A stretch of 64,000 nt of DNA from Agromyces cerinus subsp. cerinus (GCF_900142065.1 NZ_FSRJ01000003.1:248001-312000), one strand, 5' to 3'; counted from the stretch's first letter, positions 43,182-52,380 are shown. Translations and numbers: made by a program. Notes: a model not told the origin generated them from the letters alone.

Positions 43182-44707
43182 TCAGCAAGGAAGCCGTCAA
43201 GCGCGGTTACAACCGCGGCAACTACGTGGTGGGTGCGCCCACCCAGCCGCACTACGCCGCGAGCATCGAGACGATCGGTTCGGAGGCGTACTTCCAGGCG
43301 GACGTCGTCGTCGTTCCAGAGGCCGTCGTCGCCGAGCTCGAAGCGGCCGCCGACCAGGTCGTCACCGACGCGGCATCCGTCGTCGAGGGCACCCGCGACT
43401 GGTGGGCCGGAACGATGATCGGTGAGACCGCCGGCACGCCGGCGACGCCGGACGCGGTCATCGTCAAGGTCTCGACGACCGAGCAGGTGCAGGCCGTCAT
43501 GCGCATCGCCGACGCCAACGACCTGCCCGTGACCGTCTCGGCCGGCCGCAGCAACGTGACGGGTGCCGCGCTGCCCGTGCGCGGCGGCATCGTGCTCGAC
43601 GTGTGCGAGCTCAACCGCTTCGTGAGCTTCGACGAGGAGAGCCAGATCGTCGAGGTCGAAGCCGGCATGTTCGGCGACGTCTTCGAGGAGCTCATCCAGT
43701 CGGAGTACGGCATGACGATGGGTCACTGGCCCTCGTCGTACGGCATCTCGACGGTCGGCGGCTGGGTCGCCTGCCGCGGCGCAGGTCAGCTGTCGACGCG
43801 CTACGGCAAGATCGAGGACATGGTCTACGGCATGGATGTCGTGCTGGCCGACGGTTCGCTCATCACCGTGGGCGAGAGCGCCCGCGCCGCCGTCGGACCC
43901 GACCTGCTGCAGCTCGTCATCGGCTCGGAGGGCACCCTCGGCGTCATCACGACGATCCGGTTCAAGCTGCACCGCCTGCCGGCGTACGGCCGTGCGATCG
44001 CCTACGGCTTCCCGACCTTCGCCGCCGGTCTCGAGGCATGCCGCCAGATCATGCAGCAGGGCGCGAACCCCGCTGCGCTCCGCCTCTACGACAACCTCGA
44101 GAGCGGCGTGCAGTTCGACCTGCCCGAGCAGAACGTGCTGCTCGTCGCCGACGAGGGCACGCAGGAGCTCGTCGATGCCGGCCTCGCGATCAGCGAGCGC
44201 ATCTGCGCCGAGACTGGCGTGAAGCTCGACGACGAGGCGATCTTCGAGCGCTGGCTCGATACCCGCTACCTCACGGGCAAGAGTGCGGAGGGCTTCACGC
44301 GCAGCCCCGGCTTCGTCGCCGACACGCTCGAGATGATCGGCCGCTGGCGCGACCTGCCCGCGATCTACGACGAGGTCGTGGCGGCGATCAACGCGGTGCC
44401 GGGCACGCTCGCCGGCTCCGCCCACCAGTCGCACGCCTACGTCGACGGCGCCTGCCTCTACTTCTCGCTTCGCGGCGATGTCGAGGTCGACCGGCGCGCC
44501 GAGTGGTACCGGGCGGCATGGGATGCCGCGAACGCCGTCATCCTGAAGCACGACGCGACCCTCAGCCACCACCACGGCGTGGGCCTGCTGCGCGCGCCGT
44601 ACATGGCGGAGTCGCTCGGTGCGGGCTTCGAGGTGCTGCGCGCCGTGAAGGCGGCCCTCGACCCGAAGAACCGGCTGAACCCCGGTAAACTGGGGCTCGA
44701 CGCCTGA
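43178..44707 (+). CDS. FAD-binding oxidase resembling alkyl-dihydroxyacetonephosphate synthase
   Basis: Flavoprotein of 509 residues. The FAD PCMH domain is at about 85-280 (PVTVSAGRSNVTGAALPVRG, SSYGISTVGGWVACRGAGQL, GSEGTLGVITTIRFKL), and the C-terminal FAD-oxidase C domain follows. The C-terminus has SHHHGVGLLRAPYM (about 464-477), the triple-histidine motif of alkyl-DHAP synthase (AGPS), and NPGKLGL at the end. AGPS exchanges an acyl for an alkyl group on DHAP in ether-lipid synthesis. Next to a GlpD-like enzyme that makes DHAP, a role on a glyceryl ether or ester is plausible. A catabolic oxidation of another polyol phosphate is the alternative. The ATG overlaps the GlpD-like stop by four bases. 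Confidence 0.83.
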   Translation: MISKEAVKRGYNRGNYVVGAPTQPHYAASIETIGSEAYFQADVVVVPEAVVAELEAAADQVVTDAASVVEGTRDWWAGTMIGETAGTPATPDAVIVKVSTTEQVQAVMRIADANDLPVTVSAGRSNVTGAALPVRGGIVLDVCELNRFVSFDEESQIVEVEAGMFGDVFEELIQSEYGMTMGHWPSSYGISTVGGWVACRGAGQLSTRYGKIEDMVYGMDVVLADGSLITVGESARAAVGPDLLQLVIGSEGTLGVITTIRFKLHRLPAYGRAIAYGFPTFAAGLEACRQIMQQGANPAALRLYDNLESGVQFDLPEQNVLLVADEGTQELVDAGLAISERICAETGVKLDDEAIFERWLDTRYLTGKSAEGFTRSPGFVADTLEMIGRWRDLPAIYDEVVAAINAVPGTLAGSAHQSHAYVDGACLYFSLRGDVEVDRRAEWYRAAWDAANAVILKHDATLSHHHGVGLLRAPYMAESLGAGFEVLRAVKAALDPKNRLNPGKLGLDA

Positions 44708-44747
44708 TGCTGCCGTGAACGAGTCCGCAGATGAAGGCAGGAATGCG

Positions 44748-45335
44748 GTGAACGTGCTGGAGTTCCCCCGATCGCTCGAGGAGCGGCTCCACCGCAACCC
44801 GGTCGTGGCATCGCTCTACGGCACCGACTCGGTCGAGGCGTTCCTCGCCGGGCCGTGCCAGGTCGCGATCGCCGCGAACGTGGCACTCCCCGACCTCGAG
44901 GGCCTCGTCTCGACGCTCTCATCTGCGGGCAAGTTCGTCTTCGTCAACATCGACAACAGCGACGGCCTCGCCCAGGACCGCGGCGGTGTCGAGTACCTCC
45001 GCAAGATCGGCACGCCGGGGCTGATCACCACCCGCACGATGCTCATCCAGAAGGCCAACCAGCTCGGCATGGTGACCATGCAGAAGGTCTTCATCACCGA
45101 CCGGTCCACGCTGCCGCGCAGCACCAACGCGGTGCGGCAGAACCGGCCGCACCTGGTGCAGCTCATGCCATGGCCCGTCATCCCGTACATCTCGCAGCAG
45201 GATCTCGCCGAGCTCACGCCGTATGTCGCGGCCGGTTTCGTGCAGAGCCGCGACGACGTGATCGCCGCCCTCAAGGGCGGGGCCAAGGCCGTCTCGACGA
45301 GCGACGTCGAGCTCTGGTCGATCACCCGACGCTGA
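44748..45335 (+). CDS. Glycerol-3-phosphate-responsive antiterminator (GlpP family)
   Basis: RNA-binding regulator of about 195 residues, close in length to Bacillus GlpP (192). The small barrel-like fold shows ANVALPDLEGLVSTLSSAGK (about 38-57), GTPGLITTRTMLIQKANQLG (about 86-105), LVQLMPWPVI and the C-terminal AGFVQSRDDVIAALKGGAKA followed by VSTSDVELW. GlpP binds leader RNA when glycerol 3-phosphate is present and lets transcription pass a terminator. Here the operon leader at 38401-38502 has a fitting hairpin. The GTG at 44748 has AGGA 5 bases upstream; a GTG at 44715 is an alternative. It lies 40 bases after the flavoprotein gene. Confidence 0.88.
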   Translation: MNVLEFPRSLEERLHRNPVVASLYGTDSVEAFLAGPCQVAIAANVALPDLEGLVSTLSSAGKFVFVNIDNSDGLAQDRGGVEYLRKIGTPGLITTRTMLIQKANQLGMVTMQKVFITDRSTLPRSTNAVRQNRPHLVQLMPWPVIPYISQQDLAELTPYVAAGFVQSRDDVIAALKGGAKAVSTSDVELWSITRR

Positions 45336-45398
45336 GCGGATGCCCCTGGCCGGTCTCCGGTCGGGGGCCCTGCTGCTCCCATCCGACAGGAGACCCAC

Positions 45399-45704
45399 GT
45401 GTCCGCACCCAGATTCCAGGTCATCGCCCGCTACTTCCCGCTTCCCGGCGAGACCGAGACCGTGCTCGAGCTGCTCGGCGAGCTCGCCGAGGCGAGTCGC
45501 ACCGAGCCGGCGAACCACGCCTACGACTTCTACCGAGGGGTCGCGAATCCCGACGAGATCGTCATCCTCGAGCGCTACGACGATGAGGCGGGCTTCGCCG
45601 CCCATCGGGAGTCCGAGCACTTCCAGCGCATCGGCGTCGGTCGCATCATTCCGTTGCTCGCCGACCGGGTGATCGAGCGCTACGTCGAGGTGACGGATGC
45701 GTAG
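45399..45704 (+). CDS. ABM-domain protein (antibiotic biosynthesis monooxygenase-like)
   Basis: Protein of 101 residues with the dimeric alpha/beta-barrel ABM fold (FQVIARYFPLPGETETVLEL at the N-terminus, IVILERYDDEAGFAAHRESE in the middle). Family members include quinol monooxygenases such as YgiN and cofactor-free oxygenases, and small sugar-mutarotase-like proteins look similar. The GTG at 45399 follows AGGAG by 6 bases. It overlaps the alcohol dehydrogenase gene by 8 bases. Its role with that enzyme is unknown. Confidence 0.8.
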   Translation: MSAPRFQVIARYFPLPGETETVLELLGELAEASRTEPANHAYDFYRGVANPDEIVILERYDDEAGFAAHRESEHFQRIGVGRIIPLLADRVIERYVEVTDA

Positions 45705-46824
45705 CGCCGTCCTCCGCGAGCAGGGCGCTGCGCGCCCCTACGCCGAGAGCCGCCCGCTCGCGATCGAGGCCCTCGAGATCGCCGCGCCGCGTCCGGGTGA
45801 GGTGGGTGTGCGAATCGAGCGCGCGAGCCTCTGCCACTCCGACCTGTCGGTCGTGAACGGATCCCGGCCCCGCCCGCTGCCGATGGCGCTCGGCCACGAG
45901 GCGGCGGGCATCGTCGAGGCGGTCGGCGACGGGGTCGACGGCATCGCGGTCGGCGATCACGTCGTGCTCGTCTTCGTGCCGAGCTGCGGCGACTGCCGGG
46001 AGTGCCGAGCCGGCCGGCCGGCGCTGTGCTCGCGCGCCGCGGAGGTGAACGGTTCGGGTGAGCTGCTGCACGGGGCATCCGTGCTCACCGACGCGGTCGG
46101 CGGCCGGGTGAACCATCACCTCGGGGTCTCGGCCTTCGCCGAGTACGCCGTCGTCGCCGCGGAGTCGCTCGTCGTCATCGACCGCGACGTGCCGTTCGAC
46201 ATCGCCGCGATGTTCGGCTGCGCCGCACTCACCGGCATGGGCGCGGTGTTCAACACCGCCGAGGTGGTGCCCGGTCAGTCGGTGATCGTCTTCGGTCTCG
46301 GCGCGGTGGGTCTCGCGGCGGTCATGGCGGCGGCCCAGATCGACGACGTCGTCGTCATCGCCGTCGACCCCAACACCGACAAGCACGAGCTCGCGCTGCG
46401 GGCGGGCGCGAACGCGGTGGCCACTCCGGACGCCACCGCCGACCTCGTCGCCGAGCTCACCGGCGGCGTCGGGGTCGACATCGCGATCGAGGCCGTCGGC
46501 AGTGCACGGGTCATGGGCGCGTGCCTCGAGCTGCTCGCTCGGGGCGGAGCGCTCGTCTCGGTCGGACTGCCGCACCCCGAGCAGGAGCTCACGGTGCCCG
46601 CGCTGCAGTTCGCGGGTTCGGGCAAGCGCCTGCTGGGCTCGTACATGGGCGACGCGATCCCCGCGCGGGACATCGCACGCTACATCGCGCTCTGGCGTGC
46701 CGGGCGACTGCCGATGGAACTGCTGCACACCGACACCGTGCCGCTCGCGGAGATCAACGAGAGCCTCGACGCGCTCGTCGAGGGCCGGGTCATCCGCCGG
46801 CTCTTCGTGCCGAACGCGGCCTGA
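45697..46824 (+). CDS. Zinc-dependent alcohol dehydrogenase (MDR, class III-like)
   Basis: NAD(P)-dependent dehydrogenase of 375 residues. Catalytic zinc ligands are in ASLCHSDLSVVNG (Cys about 45) and ALGHEAAGIVE (His-Glu about 66), and the structural zinc site has four cysteines in CGDCRECRAGRPALC (about 98-112). The cofactor loop is VFGLGAVGLAAV (about 198-209), with a following VDPNTDK that favours NAD. It is the last gene of the GlpP operon and may oxidise an alcohol released from, or leading into, the operon's substrate. The ATG at 45697 lies inside the ABM gene. Confidence 0.9.
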   Translation: MRSAVLREQGAARPYAESRPLAIEALEIAAPRPGEVGVRIERASLCHSDLSVVNGSRPRPLPMALGHEAAGIVEAVGDGVDGIAVGDHVVLVFVPSCGDCRECRAGRPALCSRAAEVNGSGELLHGASVLTDAVGGRVNHHLGVSAFAEYAVVAAESLVVIDRDVPFDIAAMFGCAALTGMGAVFNTAEVVPGQSVIVFGLGAVGLAAVMAAAQIDDVVVIAVDPNTDKHELALRAGANAVATPDATADLVAELTGGVGVDIAIEAVGSARVMGACLELLARGGALVSVGLPHPEQELTVPALQFAGSGKRLLGSYMGDAIPARDIARYIALWRAGRLPMELLHTDTVPLAEINESLDALVEGRVIRRLFVPNAA

Positions 46825-46828
46825 CATG

Positions 46829-46869
46829 CGACGAGGCGCCGGCCCCCGAAGGGAGCCGACGCCTCGTCG
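46829..46869. terminator. Bidirectional terminator hairpin between ADH and M6 protease genes
   Basis: CGACGAGGCG (46829-46838) and its perfect complement (46860-46869) enclose a loop with an inner GGC/GCC stem. It starts 4 bases past the dehydrogenase stop and ends 18 bases before the protease stop. Confidence 0.75.
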
Positions 46870-46887
46870 TCGTGCGGTGTCGCTGGA

Positions 46888-49728
46888 TCAGCCCGCGGTG
46901 GGCGGGGTGATCGTGATGAGCGCGGACTGGTTGCCCTTGAACGCCTTCTTCACGTCGATCACGGTGCCGTAGCCGACGCCGTCGTCACCGGGGTTGCCGG
47001 TGCCGAAGACGCCGCCGAGCGGGCTGGCCGCGCCGTACAGGTCGGTCAGCGGGTTGCCGTCGAAGTCGACGATCCGCGTGCTGTACGGGGCGTTTCCGAG
47101 CGACGGGACGACTGCCGAACCGTCGCGGAAGCGGCGGGCCAGTCGACCGTCGGGCAGCACCTCGAGACCCGAGGTCCAGCCGAGGTCGTCGGTGAAGGTG
47201 CTCACCGGCGCGCGCGACGGGATGTCGGTGCAGTACTCCGTCGTCAGCTCCGCACCCGGGATGCACTCCGTGAAGGCGTGCGTCGGGGTGAGGCCGAAGG
47301 CGACGTCGGACGACTGCGCACGGGACGGCAGGTTGTGCTGCAGCGTGCCGTCGGCCGCCGCGGCGTCACCGGTGCGACGCAGCGGGTCGAAGTGGCTGTC
47401 GACGAGCAGCAGCCCGCCCTTCGCCCCGTAGCTCGGCAGTGCCGTCTCGTTCGTGCGCACGTGGTTGGTGTTGCCGTAGGTCGTGTCGCGGTACCAGACC
47501 AACGCTCCGGGAGCGTTGTACGCGATCTTCTCGACCTTCCACGCACCGGCGCTGTACACCGAGTTGTAGCCGTACTTCAGGCCCTCGTCGAACCCGTCGA
47601 AGTTGCGCCACTCCACCATGTAGTACTGCGCCTTGCTCGACGTGCCGGTGTCGATACGCCAGCCGGGGCCGGTCGTGTCTGCGAAGGTCGTGACCTCGGC
47701 CGTCCAGCCGTTGTCGCCGCTCTCGACGTCGTCGGCCCAGACCTCGGTGGCTCCGCTCGTGACGGCGAAGTCGTCGGCGAACCATCCGCGCTCCTGGAAC
47801 GCGGCATCCGTGGCGAGGCGCAGGCGCACCCCGACCGAGGTGCCGGCGTAGGCCGAGAGGTCGACGTACTGGCGAGCCCAGCCGTCGGTGCTGCCCGTGA
47901 GGCCGTACTTCTTGTCTCCGAAGGTGTGGAGGTTGCCGTTCGGGTCGGGGTAGCCGTCAGGCGTGGTGGCCTCGGTGCCGTCCTCGTTGAAGACCTTGAC
48001 ATCGGTCCAGGTGGAGCCGCCGTCGGTCGAGACCTCGACGAAGCCGAAGTCCCAGTCCTCTTCGATGACGTAGTTGTTGCTCATCCAGAACTTGGCGTCG
48101 GCCGGCACGTCGACCGTGCGGGCGATGCGGATGTCGCCCCAGTCCTGGTCGGCTCCGGTGTACCACATGTTCTCGCCGCTGGCCGGCTCGGCGAGCGTGA
48201 TGACCTTGTCGGGAAGGTTGACCTTCACGCCGTCTTCGGTGCCCTTCGGCGAGCGTGACGCCTGGCCGACCTTGATGGTCTCGGTGTCGTCACCGGGGTT
48301 CATCACGACGGGGTCGACCCAGCCGAGCACCCACTTGTCCCAGATGCCCATGTGGGTCGGCATCGACTGGAAGATGGGGCCGGCGTGCGAGCCGGAGCTC
48401 ATGAGGTCCCAGAAGTCGATGTCGGAGTTGCCCTGGTTCGACGTGTCGTAGAGGTCGGGCAGGCCGAGGTCGTGACCGTACTCGTGTGCGAACACGCCGA
48501 CACCCGAGTCCTCGGGCTGCACGATGTAGTTCGACAGCTGCAGGTCGGTGCCGGGGATGTCCGCGCCGCCGGCCACAGCCGAGGAGTGCGCCCAGACGGC
48601 GTACGTGCCCTGTGCACCGCCGCCTCCGGACTTGTCTTCACCGGCGTGCACGAGCACGACGTGGTCGATCACGCCGTCGGGCTCGTTGAAGTCGCCGTCG
48701 CCGTCGCGGTCGCCCTGGTCTTCGATGTCGTAGTCGGCCCACGGGAAGTCGGGCTGCGCCTGCGCGAGCGCGGCGACTGCGTCGATCGGCAGCTGGCCCG
48801 GTCCCTTGGGGTTGTCGGGGTGGCCCTGCTGGTCCTGGATCTCGCCGGCCTCGTAGACGCCGTCAGCGTTCTGGAAGCAGGTGCTCGCGCCGTACCAGGC
48901 CTCGGAGTGCGGCACGGTGATCCACGGGGTGGCCTCACCGGTGACGGTGTAGGCGCCGCGGGACATCTCCTCGTACATCGACTTCATCGTGTAGCCCGAG
49001 ATGTCGAAGCCGGGCTTGCCGTCGGGACCGGTGAGGTCGGTGCGCACTCGTTCGGTGATGCCTTCGTCGGTGAAGAGCATCGTGTTGTAGTGCTCCGACG
49101 AGAAGTCGGGCACCCACATCGAGTTGTTGTCCTCGAGCTCGTAGTCGGCCGGGTTCGGGATTCCGTTGTGCGTCGGGCCGTTCTGCACGTTGCCGGGCTG
49201 GCACTCCTTCGAGCCGAACTCGGTGGGCACGTAGGTGTCGGTGAAGTCGTCGTTCGCGTTCTCGTTGAACTCGACGAGGATCGTGAGCAGCTTCGCTTCC
49301 TGCGTGGACTCAGCCTGCTTGAAGTTCGTCTTCTTGGGCTTCTTGTCCTTCTTGGGCTTCTTCAGCTCCTTGGGGTTCTTGCCCGTGGCGATCGACTTCG
49401 CCTCGAGGGACGAGAGCCCCTTCGCGGCGATCGGATTGCCCTGCGAGTACTTCTGGTCGTACGCCTCGGCCTCGGCCTGCACCTGTGCAGACGCCTTGGC
49501 GGCGGCACCGCCGACGAGCACTTCGCCGTCGGTGTCGAACGCGAGGTCGGCACGCGGCGCGACGTAGTTCATGTAGTACTCGGAATCGCTGATCACCGGT
49601 GGCGACACCGGCGACTCAGCAGCGACCGCTCCCGTAGCGCCGAATGACACCAGACCGGTGGCAGCGAGCGCGAATACCGGGATGACCGCAACCGCGCGCC
49701 TCCGCGCGCGGCCCGTGAATCCAGACAT
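46888..49728 (-). CDS. Secreted M6 metalloprotease (immune inhibitor A family)
   Basis: Large extracellular zinc protease of 946 residues. The signal peptide is clear (residues 1-36, ending TGAVAAES). A Lys/Pro-rich spacer is at about 105-130, and the M6 catalytic domain has zinc motif HEYGHDLGLPDLYD (about 416) with WDLMSSGSHAG downstream (probable Met-turn). The C-terminal part (about 560-946) has jelly-roll segments such as FGFVEVSTDGGSTWTDVKVF and GWFADDFAV, as in InhA proteins. M6 enzymes degrade host or environmental proteins. The ATG at 49728 has GGGAGA 4 bases upstream. A shared 405-base region separates it from a divergent membrane protein gene. Confidence 0.93.
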   Translation of the reverse strand: MSGFTGRARRRAVAVIPVFALAATGLVSFGATGAVAAESPVSPPVISDSEYYMNYVAPRADLAFDTDGEVLVGGAAAKASAQVQAEAEAYDQKYSQGNPIAAKGLSSLEAKSIATGKNPKELKKPKKDKKPKKTNFKQAESTQEAKLLTILVEFNENANDDFTDTYVPTEFGSKECQPGNVQNGPTHNGIPNPADYELEDNNSMWVPDFSSEHYNTMLFTDEGITERVRTDLTGPDGKPGFDISGYTMKSMYEEMSRGAYTVTGEATPWITVPHSEAWYGASTCFQNADGVYEAGEIQDQQGHPDNPKGPGQLPIDAVAALAQAQPDFPWADYDIEDQGDRDGDGDFNEPDGVIDHVVLVHAGEDKSGGGGAQGTYAVWAHSSAVAGGADIPGTDLQLSNYIVQPEDSGVGVFAHEYGHDLGLPDLYDTSNQGNSDIDFWDLMSSGSHAGPIFQSMPTHMGIWDKWVLGWVDPVVMNPGDDTETIKVGQASRSPKGTEDGVKVNLPDKVITLAEPASGENMWYTGADQDWGDIRIARTVDVPADAKFWMSNNYVIEEDWDFGFVEVSTDGGSTWTDVKVFNEDGTEATTPDGYPDPNGNLHTFGDKKYGLTGSTDGWARQYVDLSAYAGTSVGVRLRLATDAAFQERGWFADDFAVTSGATEVWADDVESGDNGWTAEVTTFADTTGPGWRIDTGTSSKAQYYMVEWRNFDGFDEGLKYGYNSVYSAGAWKVEKIAYNAPGALVWYRDTTYGNTNHVRTNETALPSYGAKGGLLLVDSHFDPLRRTGDAAAADGTLQHNLPSRAQSSDVAFGLTPTHAFTECIPGAELTTEYCTDIPSRAPVSTFTDDLGWTSGLEVLPDGRLARRFRDGSAVVPSLGNAPYSTRIVDFDGNPLTDLYGAASPLGGVFGTGNPGDDGVGYGTVIDVKKAFKGNQSALITITPPTAG

Positions 49729-50133
49729 GCTTCTCCCTTCGAGCGCCCCGTGGTGGTGACCGCGGGGCGCGTACGCCGTCCGTCGGTGGGCGGACGTACT
49801 CGGAATACTGCCGTGCGAGGCCGCGCCTATGGAAGAGCTGGGAGGGCATTTCCGAACCATGACGCATGTCTGTTGCGCCGCTCCGCGAATCGGCGTCGAT
49901 CATGCGCGTTCGTCCTGCATACGGGGCAGATCTCGTGCACGGTTGTTCGTGAGCATGCGTCATGATATGCGTGAGCTGTGAGGCATCCGATCGACCGGGT
50001 GCGTCCCCCTGGCGGGGGGTCGCGGGCGAGGCGGCGGAGGCATACTCTTGCGCCATCCCCGCAGCAGTGCGCTGCCCGGCTGGGCGCCCTTCCGTTCGAT
50101 CGCTTCGACCCGTCGAGTCCGGAAGGGATCTGA
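49729..50133. other. 405-base divergent intergenic region with an 11-bp inverted repeat
   Basis: No gene is supported here. CATGACGCATG at 49858-49868 and its exact complement CATGCGTCATG at 49954-49964 lie 85 bases apart. A further ATGCGT at 49967-49972 repeats the core 12 bp after the one at 49955-49960. TACTCT at 50043-50048 may be the -10 box of the rightward gene. Confidence 0.5.
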
Positions 50134-52380
50134 ATGCTCCGACCCGTCGCGTCTGCGGTGGCCGCGGTCTGGCTGGCGCTCGGCACCGTGCTGCTGAGTG
50201 CCGTTCCGGCTTCCGCCACGGGTGAGGGCCCGAAGCCCCCGATCGTCTCCTACGCGTTCGCGCCGGCGGAGGTGGTCGTCGACGCCGTGCCGGGCAAGGG
50301 CTCGCACGTGGCGGCGGTGAGCCTCTTCCGGTTGTCGAACGGCGCGCGCGTCGACGGGTGCGGCGGCGACCGCAGCGACCGGCACTCGACCCCCGTGCAC
50401 TGCACGTTCAGCGGACTCGAGGCCGGCGCCTGGCGGCTGCTCACCGAGCAGAGCCACGGCAACGGACATGGGTACACGCCCGGCACGCTGTCGGTCGACG
50501 AGTACATCGTCGTTCCGGCGCCGCCGTCGATCGATACGGCCGACCTCGCCGCCGACGGTTCGGTCGCGCTCGCCGGCACGGGTGCGCCCGGTGACCTGGT
50601 CTCGGTCTCCGACGCCGCCGGGAACGCGGTCTGCGACGTCGCGATCGACGAGTCGGGTCACTGGAGCTGCCGCGTCGCCGGCCCCAACGGCACGGATGCC
50701 GCGTTCAGCGCGATCGAGGAGAACACGCGCTCGCGCGGCGAGCAGACGGCATCCGCCTACCGGGCCGGTGCGCTCTCGGCGCCGAGCGCGGCGACGGGAG
50801 TCGTGGCGGCGCCGATCCGTCTGGACCCGAACTGGACCTTCACGCTCGACGGCATCGACCTGAGATCGATCCGCCCGGGAGCCAGGTTCTCCATCAGGGC
50901 CGCCGGCCTTCCGCCCGGCCTGAACGTGCTCGTCGAGCTGCACTCCGATCCGGTGACCCTCGCGACGGGCACGGTCGGCGGCGACGGCACCTTCTCGGCC
51001 GCCGCCACGATCCCGCTCGACGTGCAGCCCGGCCAGCACCGGATCGTCGTGACGCTGTCGGGCGCGGGCCTCTCCCCGGCGCAGAAGGAGGCGGCCGTCA
51101 CGATCGTCAGCCCGCCGGGGAGTCCGCCGGTCGATCCGCCTGCGCGTCCGCCGGCCGTGCAACCCGTCGTGCAACCCGTCGCGCAGCCGGTCGTCCCGGT
51201 CCGCGGATTCGTCGACGGTCGTCCGGCTCCGGTGCCGCTGAGTGCCGTGGTCGCGGCCGAGGCGCGCCCGGTGCCTGCTGCGCCGCCGGCAGAAGCCGCC
51301 GAGGTCGAGCCGGAGCACGAGGCCGTCGCGGAGGAGGAGCACGCGGCCGAGCCCGCGGAGGGCGAGGTGGCGCCGAACATCCTCACGGGGGCGCTCCGGC
51401 GCATCCAGGACGTCGTGTCGAATCCCGCGACGGTCGCCTCCGCCTTCTCCATGGGCCTCGTGCTGATCGTGCTCGCCGCCGCACCGGCCCACCTGCTGAA
51501 CGCGACGATCGCCGAGCAGTATCAGCGCTTCAGCAACCGCGCCGCCCGGTTCCGAACGCCGGGCTGGTACGCCGGGCTGATGGCCTGGATGGCCAAGGAG
51601 CCCATGGTCGCGGCCCTCGCGCTCATCGCGGTCACGGCCGGACTGTTCGGGCTCGCCGATCCCACGTTCGGGTTCAACGACCATTCGCTGCGCCTCGTGA
51701 TCTCGTGCGCGATCGCGCTCTTCTTCGTCGCGTTCGTGTCGAGCTGGCTGACGGGCCGCATCCTCGAGGTGAGCTGGTCGGTCGTCACGAGGATCAGCTT
51801 CCGGCCGCTCGGGCTCATCCTGACCATCGTCGGCGTGCTCGTCTCGAGGGTGCTCGACTTCTCGCCGGGGTTCCTCATCGGCCTCGTGCTCGGTCTGTCG
51901 ATGGCCGCGCCCGCGATGAAGGAGCATGCGTGGCAGGCGGTGGCGATCCGCTCGTCGATCATCATCGCGTTCGGGCTCGCCGCCTGGATGGGGTTCAGCG
52001 TGTTGACGGTGCACGGCGAGCCGCATGACTTCCTCGGCGCGCTCATCGTCGAGACGTGCGTCGCGATCACGACCGAGGGCATCGTCATGCTGCTCATCGA
52101 CCTGCTGCCGTTCAAGCTGCTCTCGGGCGAGGTGCTCTTCGCGCATTCGCGGGCGCTGTGGGCGGCGCTCTACCTCATCGTCACGGTCGTCTTCATCGTC
52201 GGCGTCGTGGCGTGGGAGGGCCACTGGCGCGAACTCGGCGGTTCGCTGTGGCTCTGGATCGGGGTCGTCGGCGGCTTCGCGCTCCTCTGCGTGGCGATCT
52301 ACCTGTACTTCAGGTTCTGGGCGCCGCCGCTGCCCGAGGAGACCGCCGATGAGGAGGAGCCGCTCGCCCGCATCGAGTGA
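50134..52380 (+). CDS. Large secreted/multi-spanning membrane protein with Ig-like region, function unknown
   Basis: Not recognised as a known family. It has 748 residues. A signal peptide (about 1-28, ending VPASATGEG) is followed by about 340 residues of beta-rich sequence with two probable Ig-like repeats (around 125-190 and 240-330, containing GTGAPGDLVSVSDAAGNAVC and RFSIRAAGLPPGLNVLVEL). Then comes a Pro/Val and Glu-rich linker (about 330-415). The C-terminal third (about 425-735) has eight or nine hydrophobic helices, with FNDHSLRLVISCAIALFFVA and FLIGLVLGLSMAAPAMKEHA. Soluble part outside, helices in the membrane. The ATG at 50134 is preceded by GGAAGGGA. Divergent from the M6 protease. 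Confidence 0.8.
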   Translation: MLRPVASAVAAVWLALGTVLLSAVPASATGEGPKPPIVSYAFAPAEVVVDAVPGKGSHVAAVSLFRLSNGARVDGCGGDRSDRHSTPVHCTFSGLEAGAWRLLTEQSHGNGHGYTPGTLSVDEYIVVPAPPSIDTADLAADGSVALAGTGAPGDLVSVSDAAGNAVCDVAIDESGHWSCRVAGPNGTDAAFSAIEENTRSRGEQTASAYRAGALSAPSAATGVVAAPIRLDPNWTFTLDGIDLRSIRPGARFSIRAAGLPPGLNVLVELHSDPVTLATGTVGGDGTFSAAATIPLDVQPGQHRIVVTLSGAGLSPAQKEAAVTIVSPPGSPPVDPPARPPAVQPVVQPVAQPVVPVRGFVDGRPAPVPLSAVVAAEARPVPAAPPAEAAEVEPEHEAVAEEEHAAEPAEGEVAPNILTGALRRIQDVVSNPATVASAFSMGLVLIVLAAAPAHLLNATIAEQYQRFSNRAARFRTPGWYAGLMAWMAKEPMVAALALIAVTAGLFGLADPTFGFNDHSLRLVISCAIALFFVAFVSSWLTGRILEVSWSVVTRISFRPLGLILTIVGVLVSRVLDFSPGFLIGLVLGLSMAAPAMKEHAWQAVAIRSSIIIAFGLAAWMGFSVLTVHGEPHDFLGALIVETCVAITTEGIVMLLIDLLPFKLLSGEVLFAHSRALWAALYLIVTVVFIVGVVAWEGHWRELGGSLWLWIGVVGGFALLCVAIYLYFRFWAPPLPEETADEEEPLARIE

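Noticed and set aside
44748..45335. Reading the GlpP gene as a plain metabolic TIM-barrel enzyme
   Set aside because: Length, the ending AGFVQSRDDVIAALKGGAKA and VSTSDVELW, and the glp-like neighbours match the GlpP antiterminator family better.
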